A stretch of DNA of 64,000 bases. Source: Rhodanobacter sp. (GTDB lineage Bacteria; Pseudomonadota; Gammaproteobacteria; Xanthomonadales; Rhodanobacteraceae). Under the pieces are notes generated by a model, which had not been told where the DNA came from, did no database searches, and saw only the letters and a program-made list of their open reading frames with translations. Of this stretch, positions 26,077-35,183 are shown piece by piece; position 1 is the first letter of the stretch, and every line of letters begins with the position of its first letter. Made by a program: the position numbers and the translations under genes. Location: positions 1 through 64,000 of the forward strand of contig SCRF01000049.1 of assembly GCA_004322005.1 (NCBI GenBank), read 5' to 3'.

Positions 26077-26099
26077 GCAATGTTACTTTATAACATTGC
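26077..26099. promoter_or_regulatory. Zur box
   Basis: A perfect 9-bp inverted repeat, GCAATGTTA-cttta-TAACATTGC, with the TGTTA/TAACA core of Zur operators. It lies 47 bp upstream of the merC-like start and 121 bp downstream of zur, so it should control merC and the CDF gene. Confidence 0.75.
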
Positions 26100-26219
26100 G
26101 TTTTGCCACACCCGGGCAAATGCGCTGCCAGCTTGCCGGGACCGTGTCCGCGGCCATGTCGCTGATGCCGACATCAAGACGAGCTGCCGCACACACACCG
26201 CCATCGCACCGAACGGGAT

Positions 26220-26714
26220 TCAGGGCTTGCGGCAGTGCCTGCAGGTGCCGTGTACTTCCAGCGTCTGCGCCTGCGGACGGAAGCCCAGCGCCCTGGCCTG
26301 CGATTCGATCAGTTCGGCGACCCGCTCATCGCAGACTTCCTGCGCACTGGAACAGGTATCGCAGATCAGGAACGGCACCTGATGCGCCTCCTCGGGATGG
26401 TGACAGGAGACGAAGGCGTTGATCGATTCCAGCTTGTGGATGAACTTGTTCTCGAGCAGGAAATCCAGCGCGCGATAGACGGTGGGCGGCGCTGCATTGG
26501 CATGGTTCGCACGCAAGGCATCGAGCAGGTCGTACGCCTTGACCGGCTGGTTCGCGGCAGCGAGCAGCTGCAGCACTTCCTTGCGCAGCGGCGTCAGGCG
26601 CAGACCGCGCTGCGCGCTGGCATGCTCCACCGCACGCACGAAATCATCCGCATCGTGATCGTGCGGATGATGCACATGCGGGTTGTTGGCGGCGTCATGA
26701 CTCAAGGGCTTCAC
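26220..26714 (-). CDS. zur: Zinc uptake regulator, Fur family
   Basis: The 164-residue protein starts with a His-rich stretch (HVHHPHDHDADD), then a winged helix (RGLRLTPLRKEVLQLLAAAN, PPTVYRALDFLLENKFIHK) and a dimerisation domain with two CxxC pairs for structural zinc (CDTCSSAQ and CRHCRKP). HHPEEAHQVPF fits the Zur regulatory site. With zinc bound it should bind the palindrome at 26077. Position beside zinc transport genes supports Zur over Fur. Confidence 0.88.
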   Translation of the reverse strand: MKPLSHDAANNPHVHHPHDHDADDFVRAVEHASAQRGLRLTPLRKEVLQLLAAANQPVKAYDLLDALRANHANAAPPTVYRALDFLLENKFIHKLESINAFVSCHHPEEAHQVPFLICDTCSSAQEVCDERVAELIESQARALGFRPQAQTLEVHGTCRHCRKP

Positions 26715-26764
26715 CTCACCGAAAGATCATACACCGCCGTCTTCATCAATCTGCCTGTTGTGCC

Positions 26765-27043
26765 TCAACGCCGCAATGGCGGCGGCTCCGCGCGCAGTTT
26801 CGGCCGCGGTTTCGCCAGCACCACGATCCAGCCGATCGGCCCCAGCACGGCCGCCCAGACGATGCCCTGGTACAGGCGGCCACGCCACCAGCCGAGCAAG
26901 GCGCCGACGGCGATGAACAGCAGGTTCCACCAGAACAGGGTAGCCCACGGCAGCATGTTCATCAGGTTGGCGAAGATGTGCCAGAACGCATTCGGCGCGT
27001 CGGGATCGACGCCCTGGGTGGCTCTGGCAAGCAGCTCATCCAT
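26765..27043 (-). CDS. Small membrane protein of unknown function
   Basis: The 92-residue product has two hydrophobic segments (WATLFWWNLLFIAVGALLGWW and GIVWAAVLGPIGWIVVLAK) joined by a short basic loop, and a basic proline-rich tail. The N terminus is soluble. I do not recognise a family. It lies between zur and gltX on the same strand, 50 bp from each, and its composition matches real genes here. Confidence 0.6.
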   Translation of the reverse strand: MDELLARATQGVDPDAPNAFWHIFANLMNMLPWATLFWWNLLFIAVGALLGWWRGRLYQGIVWAAVLGPIGWIVVLAKPRPKLRAEPPPLRR

Positions 27044-27093
27044 GCCGGGTTCGATGGATCACGATGACGTGTCTTGTCCGCATCGCGAACGAT

Positions 27094-28494
27094 TCAGGCC
27101 TGTGCCATGGCGATCGCGTCGGCAATGCGCTTGAGCGCTTCGCTGCGACCGGCCAGGTAGATCGTGTGCTCGATCGATGGCGACACCTGCGTACCGGTCA
27201 TCGCCACGCGTAGCGGCTGGGCGATCTTGCCCATGCCCAATTCGAGCTGGGTGGCGATTTGCTCGATTACCCGGTGGATAGCCTCGGGCTTCCATTCGCA
27301 TTCGACCAGCAAGGCTCTGGCCGCGTCGAGCACCGCGACCGCGGTATCGTTCTTCAGGTGTTTGGCGACCGCCTTGTCGTCCCACTGGGCAATCGGCGCG
27401 TACCAGATCCTGGCGCGCTCGGCCATTTCCTTGAGCGTGTGCACGCGATCGCGCAACGCCACGATCACGTCGGCCGGTGCCGGGCCGTTACTGCTGTCGA
27501 TGCCGGCGCGCGCCAGATGCCACGCGAACTCCGGCGCCAGCGCCTGCGGATCGTCGGTCTTCAGGTAGTGCTGGTTGAGCCACGCCAGCTTTTCGGTATC
27601 GAAGCGCGAGGCTGCCTTGTTGACATCGGCGATGTCGAACAACGCGATCATCTCGTCGCGTGAGAAGATCTCCTGGTCGCCGTGCGACCAGCCCAGGCGC
27701 ACCAGGTAGTTGAGCAGCGCGTGCGGCAGGAAGCCGTCGTCGCGGTATTCCATCACGCTGACCGCGCTGGTGCGCTTGGAAAGTTTCTTGCCCTCCTTGT
27801 CCAGGATCATCGGCAGGTGCGCGAACTCCGGCACCCTGGCGCCCAGCGCCAGGTAGATGTTGATCTGCCGCGGCGTGTTGTTGACGTGGTCGTCGCCGCG
27901 GATCACCTCGGTGATGCCCATGTCGATATCGTCGACCACCACCGCGAAGTTGTAGGTCGGCCAGCCGTCGGAGCGGAAGATCACCAGATCGTCCAGCTCG
28001 CTGTTGCTCCATTCGACCCGGCCCTTCACCTTGTCGTCGAACACCACCGCGCCTTCGGTCGGGTTCCTGAAACGGATCACCCGGTTCGGGTCGTCGCGCA
28101 ATGGTTCGTTGCGGTCGCGGTAATAGCCGTTGTAGCGGGGCTTCTCGCCCCTGGCCATCGCCATCTCGCGCATCGCCTCGATCTCGTCCTTGCTCTCGTA
28201 GGCGTAGTAGGCCTTGCCAGCCGCGACCAGTTCGTCGGCGACCTGCTTGTACCGCGCCAGTCGCCGGGTCTGGTAGTACGGACCCTCGTCGTGGCTCAGG
28301 CCCAGCCATTGCATGGCGTCGAGAATCGCCTGCACGGCCGTATCGGTGGAACGTTCGCGATCGGTATCCTCGATGCGCAGCACGAACTGTCCGCCGCGAC
28401 GGCGCGCTTCCAGCCAGCAGTACAGCGCAGTGCGCGCGCCGCCGATGTGCAGGAATCCGGTGGGGCTGGGGGCGAAGCGGGTGCGTACGGTCAT
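27094..28494 (-). CDS. gltX: Glutamyl-tRNA synthetase
   Basis: GltX charges tRNA-Glu in the cytoplasm. The 466-residue protein has the HIGH-type motif [12 protein letters not shown] (residues 13-24), the editing-free class Ib catalytic core with [12 protein letters not shown], the KMSKS-type loop [12 protein letters not shown] and a C-terminal anticodon-binding domain ([15 protein letters not shown]). The start ATG at 28494 gives [13 protein letters not shown], the conserved N terminus. Confidence 0.96.
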   Translation of the reverse strand: MTVRTRFAPSPTGFLHIGGARTALYCWLEARRRGGQFVLRIEDTDRERSTDTAVQAILDAMQWLGLSHDEGPYYQTRRLARYKQVADELVAAGKAYYAYESKDEIEAMREMAMARGEKPRYNGYYRDRNEPLRDDPNRVIRFRNPTEGAVVFDDKVKGRVEWSNSELDDLVIFRSDGWPTYNFAVVVDDIDMGITEVIRGDDHVNNTPRQINIYLALGARVPEFAHLPMILDKEGKKLSKRTSAVSVMEYRDDGFLPHALLNYLVRLGWSHGDQEIFSRDEMIALFDIADVNKAASRFDTEKLAWLNQHYLKTDDPQALAPEFAWHLARAGIDSSNGPAPADVIVALRDRVHTLKEMAERARIWYAPIAQWDDKAVAKHLKNDTAVAVLDAARALLVECEWKPEAIHRVIEQIATQLELGMGKIAQPLRVAMTGTQVSPSIEHTIYLAGRSEALKRIADAIAMAQA

Positions 28495-28665
28495 GGTTTT
28501 ATCGATTGGCACGAAGCGAAGCGTGGATTTTAGCCGATACCGGGGCAACAACCGCTCGGCATGACACTCGCCGATGTCACTGCCGCGTCACGCACCCGCC
28601 ATCGGCGTGCAATGCCATCCGGCAAAGCTGTGCCAAGCAGCCTGCCAGCCAGCACAGGTACCGCC

Positions 28666-29826
28666 ATGCGCATCGGCATCGTCAGCGAAACCTACCCACC
28701 GGAAGTCAATGGCGTCGCACTGACCGTGCACAGCCTCGCCACTGGTCTGGCCAGCCATGGCCACAGCGTGGATCTGATCAGGCCGCAGCAGCCGCACGCG
28801 CACCACGACGAACCGGGTATCGACGTGCTCTGCGTACGCAGCGGTGCCCTGCCCCGTTATCCCGGCTTGCACTTCGGCCTGCCCGCCAGCCGCGCGCTGC
28901 ACCGGCGCTGGACACAGCAACGTCCGGATGCGGTTTATGTCGCCACCGAAGGTCCGCTCGGCTGGTCGGCCATGCGAACCGCCACGCGGCTCGGCATTCC
29001 CATCAGCAGCGGTTTTCATACCCGCTTCGACAGTTACGCCGATCATTACGGCATGAGCCTGCTCTCGCCGCTGGTGCGCGGATATCTGCGCCATTTCCAT
29101 CGGCGCGCGGCAGCCACCCTGGTGCCGACCCATGCGCTTGCGCAGGAACTGCGCGCGCTGGGCATCCCCAACGCCTGCCTGCTGCGGCGTGCCGTGGATA
29201 CACAGCTGTTCCACCCCCGCCGGCGCGACGATGCGCTGCGCACCGCGTGGGGCGTCGACGCGGCAACGCCCGTGGTGCTGTATGTCGGGCGTATCGCAGC
29301 GGAAAAAAACCTGCCGCTGGCAGTGGCGTCGTTTCGCGCGATCCAGCAGCGGGTGCCGCTGGCGCGTTATGTGTGGGTCGGCGATGGTCCGGCGCGCACC
29401 GCGCTGGAGGCGGCGAATCCGGACTTCATCTTCGCCGGCATGCAACGCGGCGAAGCGCTGGCGCGGCACTTTGCCAGTGCGGACCTGTTCCCGTTCCCGA
29501 GCCTCAGCGAAACGTTCGGCAACGTCATCCTCGAGGCACTTGCCACCGGCTTGCCGGTGGTGGCGTATGCCGAAGGCGCCGCACGCGAACACGTGCAAGA
29601 CGGCGTCAACGGCTACTGCATCGAATCGGGCAATGAATCCGCATTCATCACCGCGTGCGCCATCCTGGCCGACAACCCGGGACTGATCCGGCACATGGGC
29701 CGCGCGGCTCATGCGGGGGTAGCCGGACTCTCGCCGGATGCGGTGATCCGCGATTTCGAAAACCTGCTGCGCGGTTTGGCCGAGGAGAGTTTGCATGAAC
29801 ATGCCATCGCCGTTGCACACGCCTGA
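28666..29826 (+). CDS. Glycosyltransferase family 4
   Basis: The 386-residue GT-B enzyme begins MRIGIVSETYPPEVNGVALT, has the acceptor-domain glycine loop and HTRFDSYADHYG, then a donor domain with VVLYVGRIAAEKNLPLAVAS, VWVGDGPARTALE and the nucleotide-sugar EX7E motif in SLSETFGNVILEALATGLPV. It resembles MgtA/PimB-like mannosyl or glucosyltransferases that act on lipids at the inner membrane face. Its end overlaps the next gene by 32 bp, so the two are translationally coupled. Confidence 0.85.
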   Translation: MRIGIVSETYPPEVNGVALTVHSLATGLASHGHSVDLIRPQQPHAHHDEPGIDVLCVRSGALPRYPGLHFGLPASRALHRRWTQQRPDAVYVATEGPLGWSAMRTATRLGIPISSGFHTRFDSYADHYGMSLLSPLVRGYLRHFHRRAAATLVPTHALAQELRALGIPNACLLRRAVDTQLFHPRRRDDALRTAWGVDAATPVVLYVGRIAAEKNLPLAVASFRAIQQRVPLARYVWVGDGPARTALEAANPDFIFAGMQRGEALARHFASADLFPFPSLSETFGNVILEALATGLPVVAYAEGAAREHVQDGVNGYCIESGNESAFITACAILADNPGLIRHMGRAAHAGVAGLSPDAVIRDFENLLRGLAEESLHEHAIAVAHA

Positions 29827-30364
29827 ACTTTCGATCGGTCCGCGTTTCGCGCTGGATCGCCGCGTCTGCATCGCCGCCAACCGCTGGGGTGCCCGCCGCG
29901 CGGTCGGGCTGTTCTTTGGAGCCGTCAGCCGGCTCGGCGATGGCCTGTTCTGGTATGCCTTGATGGCGGCGCTGCTGGTCGATGGCCGGCGCGGGCTGGT
30001 CTCCGCCACCCACATGGCGGCCACCGGTCTCACCGCACTGCTGCTGTATCGCCTGCTGAAGCGCTGGACGCATCGTCCACGCCCCTACCGGGTCTGCCCG
30101 GGGGTGATCGCGCATGTGCCGCCGCTGGACGAATTCAGCTTTCCGTCGGGACATACCCTGCAGGCGGTGAGCTTCAGCATCGTCGCCCTGGCCTGGTATC
30201 CGCAGCTGGCGCCGTTGCTGTTGGGTTTCACGGCGCTGGTGGCCGCCTCGCGGGTGATCCTGGGGCTGCACTACCCCAGCGACGTGCTCGCGGCGATCGC
30301 CATCGGCTGTGGTCTTGGCGCATCGTCGCTGTACCTGATGCCGCTGGCCGAACGGCTGGCATGA
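29795..30364 (+). CDS. PAP2-family phosphatase
   Basis: The 189-residue membrane protein has the three lipid-phosphatase motifs: KRWTHRPRP (about 88-96), PSGHT (about 116) and SRVILGLHYPSDVLA (about 151-165), with the catalytic histidines in the second and third. It should remove phosphate from a membrane lipid or undecaprenyl carrier on the outer face of the inner membrane. Pairing with a glycosyltransferase suggests joint work on a glycolipid or surface glycan. Confidence 0.87.
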   Translation: MNMPSPLHTPELSIGPRFALDRRVCIAANRWGARRAVGLFFGAVSRLGDGLFWYALMAALLVDGRRGLVSATHMAATGLTALLLYRLLKRWTHRPRPYRVCPGVIAHVPPLDEFSFPSGHTLQAVSFSIVALAWYPQLAPLLLGFTALVAASRVILGLHYPSDVLAAIAIGCGLGASSLYLMPLAERLA

Positions 30365-30499
30365 GCTTCTGCGTTGAGCAGTATCTGCGCACGCCGTGAC
30401 AAGCTCCTTTGCGCTCAGACAGATAGCTGGTGTTGTCCACAGGCTTTACCGGTCGTGGTGCACAGTCGCTGTGGAAAACTCCGGTGCACTTCAGGGGAT

Positions 30500-30643
30500 C
30501 TCGAATAACCCGATTCTTGGCACTTTGCAGGAGCGCACCCTGTAGGAGCGGCTTCAGCCGCGATGCTTCTGCTTCATGGTGGAAGAGCATCGCGGCTGAA
30601 GCCGCTCCTACAACAAGTGCGCGCCAGATCGGGGTTATTCGAG
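30500..30643. repeat. Composite palindromic repeat with CTCGAATAACCC ends
   Basis: The ends are inverted copies, CTCGAATAACCC (30500-30511) and GGGTTATTCGAG (30632-30643). Inside is a long hairpin, 30541-30612, with 25-bp arms starting TAGGAGCGGCTTCAGCCGCG. Partial copies with the same leader occur at 49411-49521 and 50535-50640. It fills the gap between the convergent PAP2 and accD genes. Confidence 0.7.
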
Positions 30644-30650
30644 GCGCGCT

Positions 30651-31520
30651 TCAGGCCGCGCGCGGCGTCCGGCTGAGAATGCCCAGCAGGCCGGCCAGCT
30701 TGTCGCGCATTTCACGGCGATCCACGATCAGGTCGATGGCGCCGTGTTCGATCAGGAACTCCGAGCGCTGGAAGCCCTCCGGCAACGTCTCGCGCACGGT
30801 CTGCTCGATCACCCGTGGGCCGGCAAAACCGATCAGCGCCTTCGGCTCGCCGATGTTGATGTCGCCGAGCATCGCCAGGCTGGCGGAGACGCCGCCGGTG
30901 GTCGGATTGGTCAGCACGCTGATGTAAGGCACGCCAGCGTCACGCAATCGCGCCAGCACCGCCGCGGTCTTGGCCATCTGCATCAGCGAAAAAAGCGCCT
31001 CCTGCATGCGTGCGCCGCCAGTGGCGGAGAAGCACACCAGCGGGCTGCGGTCGGCCAGCGCAAGTTCGGCGGCACGGGCGAACTTCTCGCCCACCACCGA
31101 ACCCATGGAACCGCCCATGTAGGCAAACTCGAATGCTACCGCCATCAGCAGCTGCCCCTTGAGTTCACCGCTCATCGCCAGCAGCGCGTCCTTCTCCCCG
31201 GTTTTCTTCTGGGTGGCGACGATGCGGTCGCGGTATTTCCTGGTATCGCGGAATTTCAGCGGATCGGTGGGCTCCATGCCGGCCCACAATTCCTGTGTGG
31301 TACCCGGATCGAACAACGCCTGCAGCCGGGTGCGCGCCGGGATGTAGTGATGATGGTTGCACTTCGGGCAGACCATCAGGTTGCGTTCCAGTTCCGGCCG
31401 GTACAGCACGGTGCCGCAGCCACCGCACTTCTCCCATACGCCTTCGGGCACCGAACCCTTGCCGCCGTTCGGCTGCTGGGTACGGGTGCGCGGGTTCATG
31501 ATTTTCTGCAGCCAGTTCAT
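30651..31520 (-). CDS. accD: Acetyl-CoA carboxylase carboxyltransferase subunit beta
   Basis: AccD forms the carboxyltransferase with AccA and makes malonyl-CoA for fatty acid synthesis. The 289-residue protein has the N-terminal four-cysteine zinc finger (CGGCGTVLY and CPKCNHH) and the crotonase-like core with [31 protein letters not shown] and [13 protein letters not shown]. It follows trpA by 15 bp, the usual gammaproteobacterial arrangement. Confidence 0.96.
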   Translation of the reverse strand: MNWLQKIMNPRTRTQQPNGGKGSVPEGVWEKCGGCGTVLYRPELERNLMVCPKCNHHHYIPARTRLQALFDPGTTQELWAGMEPTDPLKFRDTRKYRDRIVATQKKTGEKDALLAMSGELKGQLLMAVAFEFAYMGGSMGSVVGEKFARAAELALADRSPLVCFSATGGARMQEALFSLMQMAKTAAVLARLRDAGVPYISVLTNPTTGGVSASLAMLGDINIGEPKALIGFAGPRVIEQTVRETLPEGFQRSEFLIEHGAIDLIVDRREMRDKLAGLLGILSRTPRAA

Positions 31521-31535
31521 ATCAACCCAACCTCT

Positions 31536-32336
31536 TCAATGCGCATCCAGCGCGGCGCGGATCGGCGCCAGAAACACGCGGGCCCGCTCGGCCATGTCGG
31601 CCGCATCCGTGGCCCCGGCAAGCCGGTCGACCAACGCACTGCCGATCACCACGGCATCGGCAAAACCGGCAATCGCCCTGGCGCTCGCTGCATCGCGTAT
31701 GCCGAATCCCACCGCTACCGGTGCCTTGGCATGGGCGCGGATATCCGCCACCCGCACGGCGATATCGCCGGTATTCAGGTGCGTCGCCCCGGTGATGCCG
31801 GCAAACGAGACATAGTACAGGAAGCCCTCGGCAGCCTCACACAGCTCCGCCATACGCGCGGGTGCGGTGGTGGGCGCGGCGAGCATGATCTGCTGCAGGC
31901 CGGCATCGCGCAGTGGTTGCAGCACGGCCGCTTCCTCCAGTGGGCAATCGACCAGCAACACGCCATCGACGCCGGCCTGCACGGCCGTCTGCGCGAAGCG
32001 TGCATAGCCGTAGGTCTCGACCGGATTGAGGTAGCCCATCAGCACCACAGGCGTGCGGGCATCGTGCACGCGGAAGTCGGCAACCGCTTGCAGCACGTCG
32101 CCCAGGCCCACCCCTTTGGCGATCGCCCGCTCGCTGGCGTGCTGGATCACCGGCCCGTCGGCCATCGGGTCGGAAAACGGCACACCCAGCTCGATCACGT
32201 CGGCACCGGCATCGACCAGTGCGTGCATCAGCGCCACCACGTGTTCCGGCAATGGATCGCCGGCCGTGACGAACGGGATCAGGCCGGTACGGCCGGCAGT
32301 CTTGAGTTCGGCGAAACGACGGTCGATGCGGCTCAT
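31536..32336 (-). CDS. trpA: Tryptophan synthase alpha subunit
   Basis: TrpA splits indole-3-glycerol phosphate to indole and glyceraldehyde-3-phosphate. The 266-residue TIM barrel has the catalytic Glu in [16 protein letters not shown] (about 49, with Asp about 60), [13 protein letters not shown] and the phosphate loop [11 protein letters not shown]. Its ATG overlaps the trpB stop in ATGA (32333-32336), so translation is coupled, fitting the alpha2-beta2 complex. Confidence 0.96.
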   Translation of the reverse strand: MSRIDRRFAELKTAGRTGLIPFVTAGDPLPEHVVALMHALVDAGADVIELGVPFSDPMADGPVIQHASERAIAKGVGLGDVLQAVADFRVHDARTPVVLMGYLNPVETYGYARFAQTAVQAGVDGVLLVDCPLEEAAVLQPLRDAGLQQIMLAAPTTAPARMAELCEAAEGFLYYVSFAGITGATHLNTGDIAVRVADIRAHAKAPVAVGFGIRDAASARAIAGFADAVVIGSALVDRLAGATDAADMAERARVFLAPIRAALDAH

Positions 32337-33544
32337 ATCAGTACCCCCTCACGCGCGGCGATGGTATGCACGTCCTTGTCGCCGCGACCGGACAGGTTGC
32401 ACAGCACGATCTGATCCTTCGACATTTCACGCGCCAGCTTGATGGCCTGGGCCACGGCATGACTGGATTCGAGCGCGGCCAGAATGCCTTCCTGCCGGGC
32501 CAGCAGATGGAAGGCCTCCATCGCCTCGTCGTCGGTGACACCCACGTATTGCGCACGGCCGGCGTCTTTCAGGAATGCATGTTCGGGACCGACACCCGGA
32601 TAATCCAGACCGGCCGAGATCGAGTGCGTTTCGGTGATCTGGCCGTTGTCGTCGCACAGCACGTAGGTGCGGTTGCCGTGCAGCACGCCGGGGCGACCGG
32701 CCGCCAGCGAGGCCGCATGGTGACCGGTCGCGATACCCTCGCCGGCCGCCTCGGCGCCGACGATGCGCACGGACGCATCGTTGAGGAACGCATGGAACAG
32801 GCCGATCGCATTGGAGCCGCCGCCGACACAGGCGGTCAGCACGTCCGGCAGGCGTCCGTATTCTTCGAGCATCTGGGCACGCGCCTCGCGCCCGACGATC
32901 GCATTGAAGTCGCGCACCATCATCGGGTACGGGTGCGGGCCGGCCACGGTGCCGATGATGTAGAAGGTATCGGCGACGTTGGTGACCCAGTCGCGCATGG
33001 CCTCGTTGAGCGCATCCTTCAGCGTCTTCGAGCCGGACGTCACCGGCACCACCTCGGCGCCCAGCAGCTTCATGCGATAGACGTTGATCTGCTGCCGCTC
33101 GATGTCCACCGCGCCCATGTAGACCACGCACTTCAGGCCCAGCCGCGCCGCCACCGTGGCGCTGGCCACGCCGTGCTGACCGGCGCCGGTCTCGGCGATG
33201 ATGCGGGGCTTGCCCATGTGCCGCGCCACCAGGGCCTGCCCCACGGTGTTGTTGATCTTGTGCGCGCCGGTGTGGTTCAGATCCTCGCGCTTGAGCAGGA
33301 TCCGCGCGCCGCCGACGTGTCGCGACAGGCGCTCGGCATGGTAGATCGGGCTGGGGCGCCCGACGTAATGCTTCAGGTCGCGGTCGAGCTCGGCGATGAA
33401 TGCAGGGTCCTCGCGCAGGCGCAGGTACGCCTCGGTCAGTTCGGCCAGGGGCGCCATCAGCGTCTCGGCGACATAGCTGCCGCCGTAATTGCCGAAGCGC
33501 CCATGCGGGTCGGGGTATGCGTTGAAGTCCGCGATCTTGTTCAT
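32333..33544 (-). CDS. trpB: Tryptophan synthase beta subunit
   Basis: TrpB joins indole and serine to tryptophan using pyridoxal phosphate. The 403-residue protein has the PLP-lysine motif [14 protein letters not shown] (about residue 90), [17 protein letters not shown], the phosphate-binding loop [10 protein letters not shown] and LSGRGDKD. The start ATG at 33544 gives [20 protein letters not shown], typical of the family; longer frames run through a palindromic repeat. It is cotranscribed with trpF upstream and trpA downstream. Confidence 0.97.
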   Translation of the reverse strand: MNKIADFNAYPDPHGRFGNYGGSYVAETLMAPLAELTEAYLRLREDPAFIAELDRDLKHYVGRPSPIYHAERLSRHVGGARILLKREDLNHTGAHKINNTVGQALVARHMGKPRIIAETGAGQHGVASATVAARLGLKCVVYMGAVDIERQQINVYRMKLLGAEVVPVTSGSKTLKDALNEAMRDWVTNVADTFYIIGTVAGPHPYPMMVRDFNAIVGREARAQMLEEYGRLPDVLTACVGGGSNAIGLFHAFLNDASVRIVGAEAAGEGIATGHHAASLAAGRPGVLHGNRTYVLCDDNGQITETHSISAGLDYPGVGPEHAFLKDAGRAQYVGVTDDEAMEAFHLLARQEGILAALESSHAVAQAIKLAREMSKDQIVLCNLSGRGDKDVHTIAAREGVLI

Positions 33545-33559
33545 GCTGCCATTCGATTG

Positions 33560-33631
33560 CGTGCGGGAGCGCACCGTGTGCGCGAAAAGGGTTGCCTCAA
33601 TGCCCATCGCGCGCAAGCGCGCTCCTGCGCA
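33560..33631. repeat. Imperfect hairpin repeat running into the trpF C terminus
   Basis: Arms CGTGCGGGAGCGCACCGTGT and TCGCGCGCAAGCGCGCTCCT form an imperfect hairpin of the GGAGCGC family seen at 30541, 35054, 50562 and 62949. Its right arm supplies the last codons and stop of trpF (SALARDGH). Confidence 0.55.
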
Positions 33632-34232
33632 CTGCGGCAATGAAAGCGGCCATCTTAGCGGCATCCTTGATCCCCGGCGAAATCTCGATGCCACTGGCCA
33701 CATCCACGGCCCATGGTCGCGCGGCGCGTACGGCCTGACCCACATTGCCCGGATGCAGGCCGCCGGCCAGAATCACCGGCTGCGCCAGATCGGTCGGCAG
33801 CAACGACCAGTCGAATGCCTTGCCGCTGCCGCCCGCTTCGCCGGGATCATGGCCGTCCAGCAGCAGGCCCGCGGCATGCGGGTAATCGCGCAACCGCGGC
33901 AACGCGGCCGCGCCCTCGCCCATCGCGATCGCTTTCAGAAACGGGCGACCGAATTGCATGCACCAGCCGTCGGTTTCGCCGCCGTGAAATTGCAGCAGCG
34001 TGGGCTGTATCTGGTCGATTACCTGCCGCACCAGGCTCGCATCGTCGTCCATGAACAGTGCCACGCTGGCGACGAACGGCGGCATCGCGGCGGCGATCTG
34101 GCGTGCCCGCGCCATCGTCACCTGCCGCTTGCTGCGCGCGGTAAACACCAGGCCGATCGCATCCGCGCCCAGGCGCGCGGCCAGCAGCGCATCCTCGACC
34201 CGGGTCATGCCGCAGCACTTGATGCGCGTCAT
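33597..34232 (-). CDS. trpF: Phosphoribosylanthranilate isomerase
   Basis: TrpF converts phosphoribosylanthranilate to CdRP, the third step of tryptophan synthesis. The 211-residue TIM barrel has the catalytic Cys in [15 protein letters not shown] and the catalytic Asp in [21 protein letters not shown], and the phosphate loop [10 protein letters not shown] with VDVASGIE. The final residues [10 protein letters not shown] are encoded by a palindromic repeat. Its start overlaps the truA stop in ATGA. Confidence 0.95.
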   Translation of the reverse strand: MTRIKCCGMTRVEDALLAARLGADAIGLVFTARSKRQVTMARARQIAAAMPPFVASVALFMDDDASLVRQVIDQIQPTLLQFHGGETDGWCMQFGRPFLKAIAMGEGAAALPRLRDYPHAAGLLLDGHDPGEAGGSGKAFDWSLLPTDLAQPVILAGGLHPGNVGQAVRAARPWAVDVASGIEISPGIKDAAKMAAFIAAVRRSALARDGH

Positions 34233-35011
34233 GGGCCGGTCGCCATCAAGCAGACTTCAGCCGGCAAGCCCCAGTGCGCCTCGTAACGCGGGCCGAGGAA
34301 GGTCAGCCCCGACGCGGGCGCGGTCGGCCCGGCGAGCAGGCGATCGGCACCGGCAAGCAGCTCGCCCAACCAAGCCACCGGCCGCTCGCCGCGCCCGATC
34401 AGCAGCAGCGAGCCGACGATGTTGCGCACCATGTGATGCAGGAATGCGTTCGCCTCGATGTCGACGATGACTTGCTCGCCATCGCGGCGCACATCCACCC
34501 GCAGCACCGTGCGACGCGGATGCGCGGCCTGGCAGGACAAGGCGCGAAATGCGCTGAAGTCATGTTCGCCCGGAAGCACCTGCGCCGCTTCATGCATGCG
34601 TTCGGCATCCAGCGGCAGACGTTCCCAGGTGACGTAACGGGCATCCAGCGCCGCTCGCACCGGACGGTTGAGGATGCGATAGCGATAGCGCCGGCTGCGG
34701 GCGGAAAAACGTGCGTGAAACTCCGTCGCGACCGGCTGCGCCCACAGTACCGCCACGCTGTGCGGAAGATTGCTGCAGGCACCGAGAACCCAGCCACGCA
34801 TGTCGCGCTGCGACGGCGTGTCGAAATGCACGACCTGGCAGCGGCCATGCACGCCGGCGTCGGTGCGCCCGGCGCAACTGATCTCGACCGGGTGCGCGGC
34901 AATCCGCGACAGCGCCTGCTCCACCACCGCCTGCACGCTGGGATCGGATTTCAACCGCTGCCAGCCGCAGAACTCGGTGCCGTCGTATTCAATGCCAAGG
35001 GCGATACGCAT
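34229..35011 (-). CDS. truA: tRNA pseudouridine(38-40) synthase
   Basis: TruA modifies uridines 38-40 in the anticodon stem-loop of many tRNAs. The 260-residue protein has the catalytic Asp in [13 protein letters not shown] (about 54), VHFDTPSQR and [13 protein letters not shown]. The ATG at 35011 ([18 protein letters not shown]) is the conserved start; another ATG at 35023 is possible. It lies between fimV and trpF, as in many gammaproteobacteria. Confidence 0.95.
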   Translation of the reverse strand: MRIALGIEYDGTEFCGWQRLKSDPSVQAVVEQALSRIAAHPVEISCAGRTDAGVHGRCQVVHFDTPSQRDMRGWVLGACSNLPHSVAVLWAQPVATEFHARFSARSRRYRYRILNRPVRAALDARYVTWERLPLDAERMHEAAQVLPGEHDFSAFRALSCQAAHPRRTVLRVDVRRDGEQVIVDIEANAFLHHMVRNIVGSLLLIGRGERPVAWLGELLAGADRLLAGPTAPASGLTFLGPRYEAHWGLPAEVCLMATGP

Positions 35012-35053
35012 GAAGTCGGTCAATCGCTACGTTCAAGTATCGTTGAAGAGTAG

Positions 35054-35138
35054 CGCCGTAGGAGCCCACCCTGTGGGCGAATGCTCTTTTGAGGGGTGCC
35101 ATCAAGAGCATTCGCCCACAGGGTGGGCTCCTACGGCG
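35054..35138. repeat. Long hairpin repeat between fimV and truA
   Basis: Arms reading GCCGTAGGAGCCCACCCTGT and onward to CTCTT are perfectly complementary to 35104-35136 around a short loop. Transcribed in the fimV-truA direction, it would form a very stable hairpin that may attenuate read-through or protect mRNA. Confidence 0.75.
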
Positions 35139-35183
35139 TTACTGAAGCTCGGCAGGCTCCTGGGCCTATGTGCCGCAGCGGGA

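Noticed and set aside
29795-29826. Frameshift between the glycosyltransferase and PAP2 genes
   Set aside because: Both proteins are complete with their own motifs; the 32-bp overlap is ordinary translational coupling.
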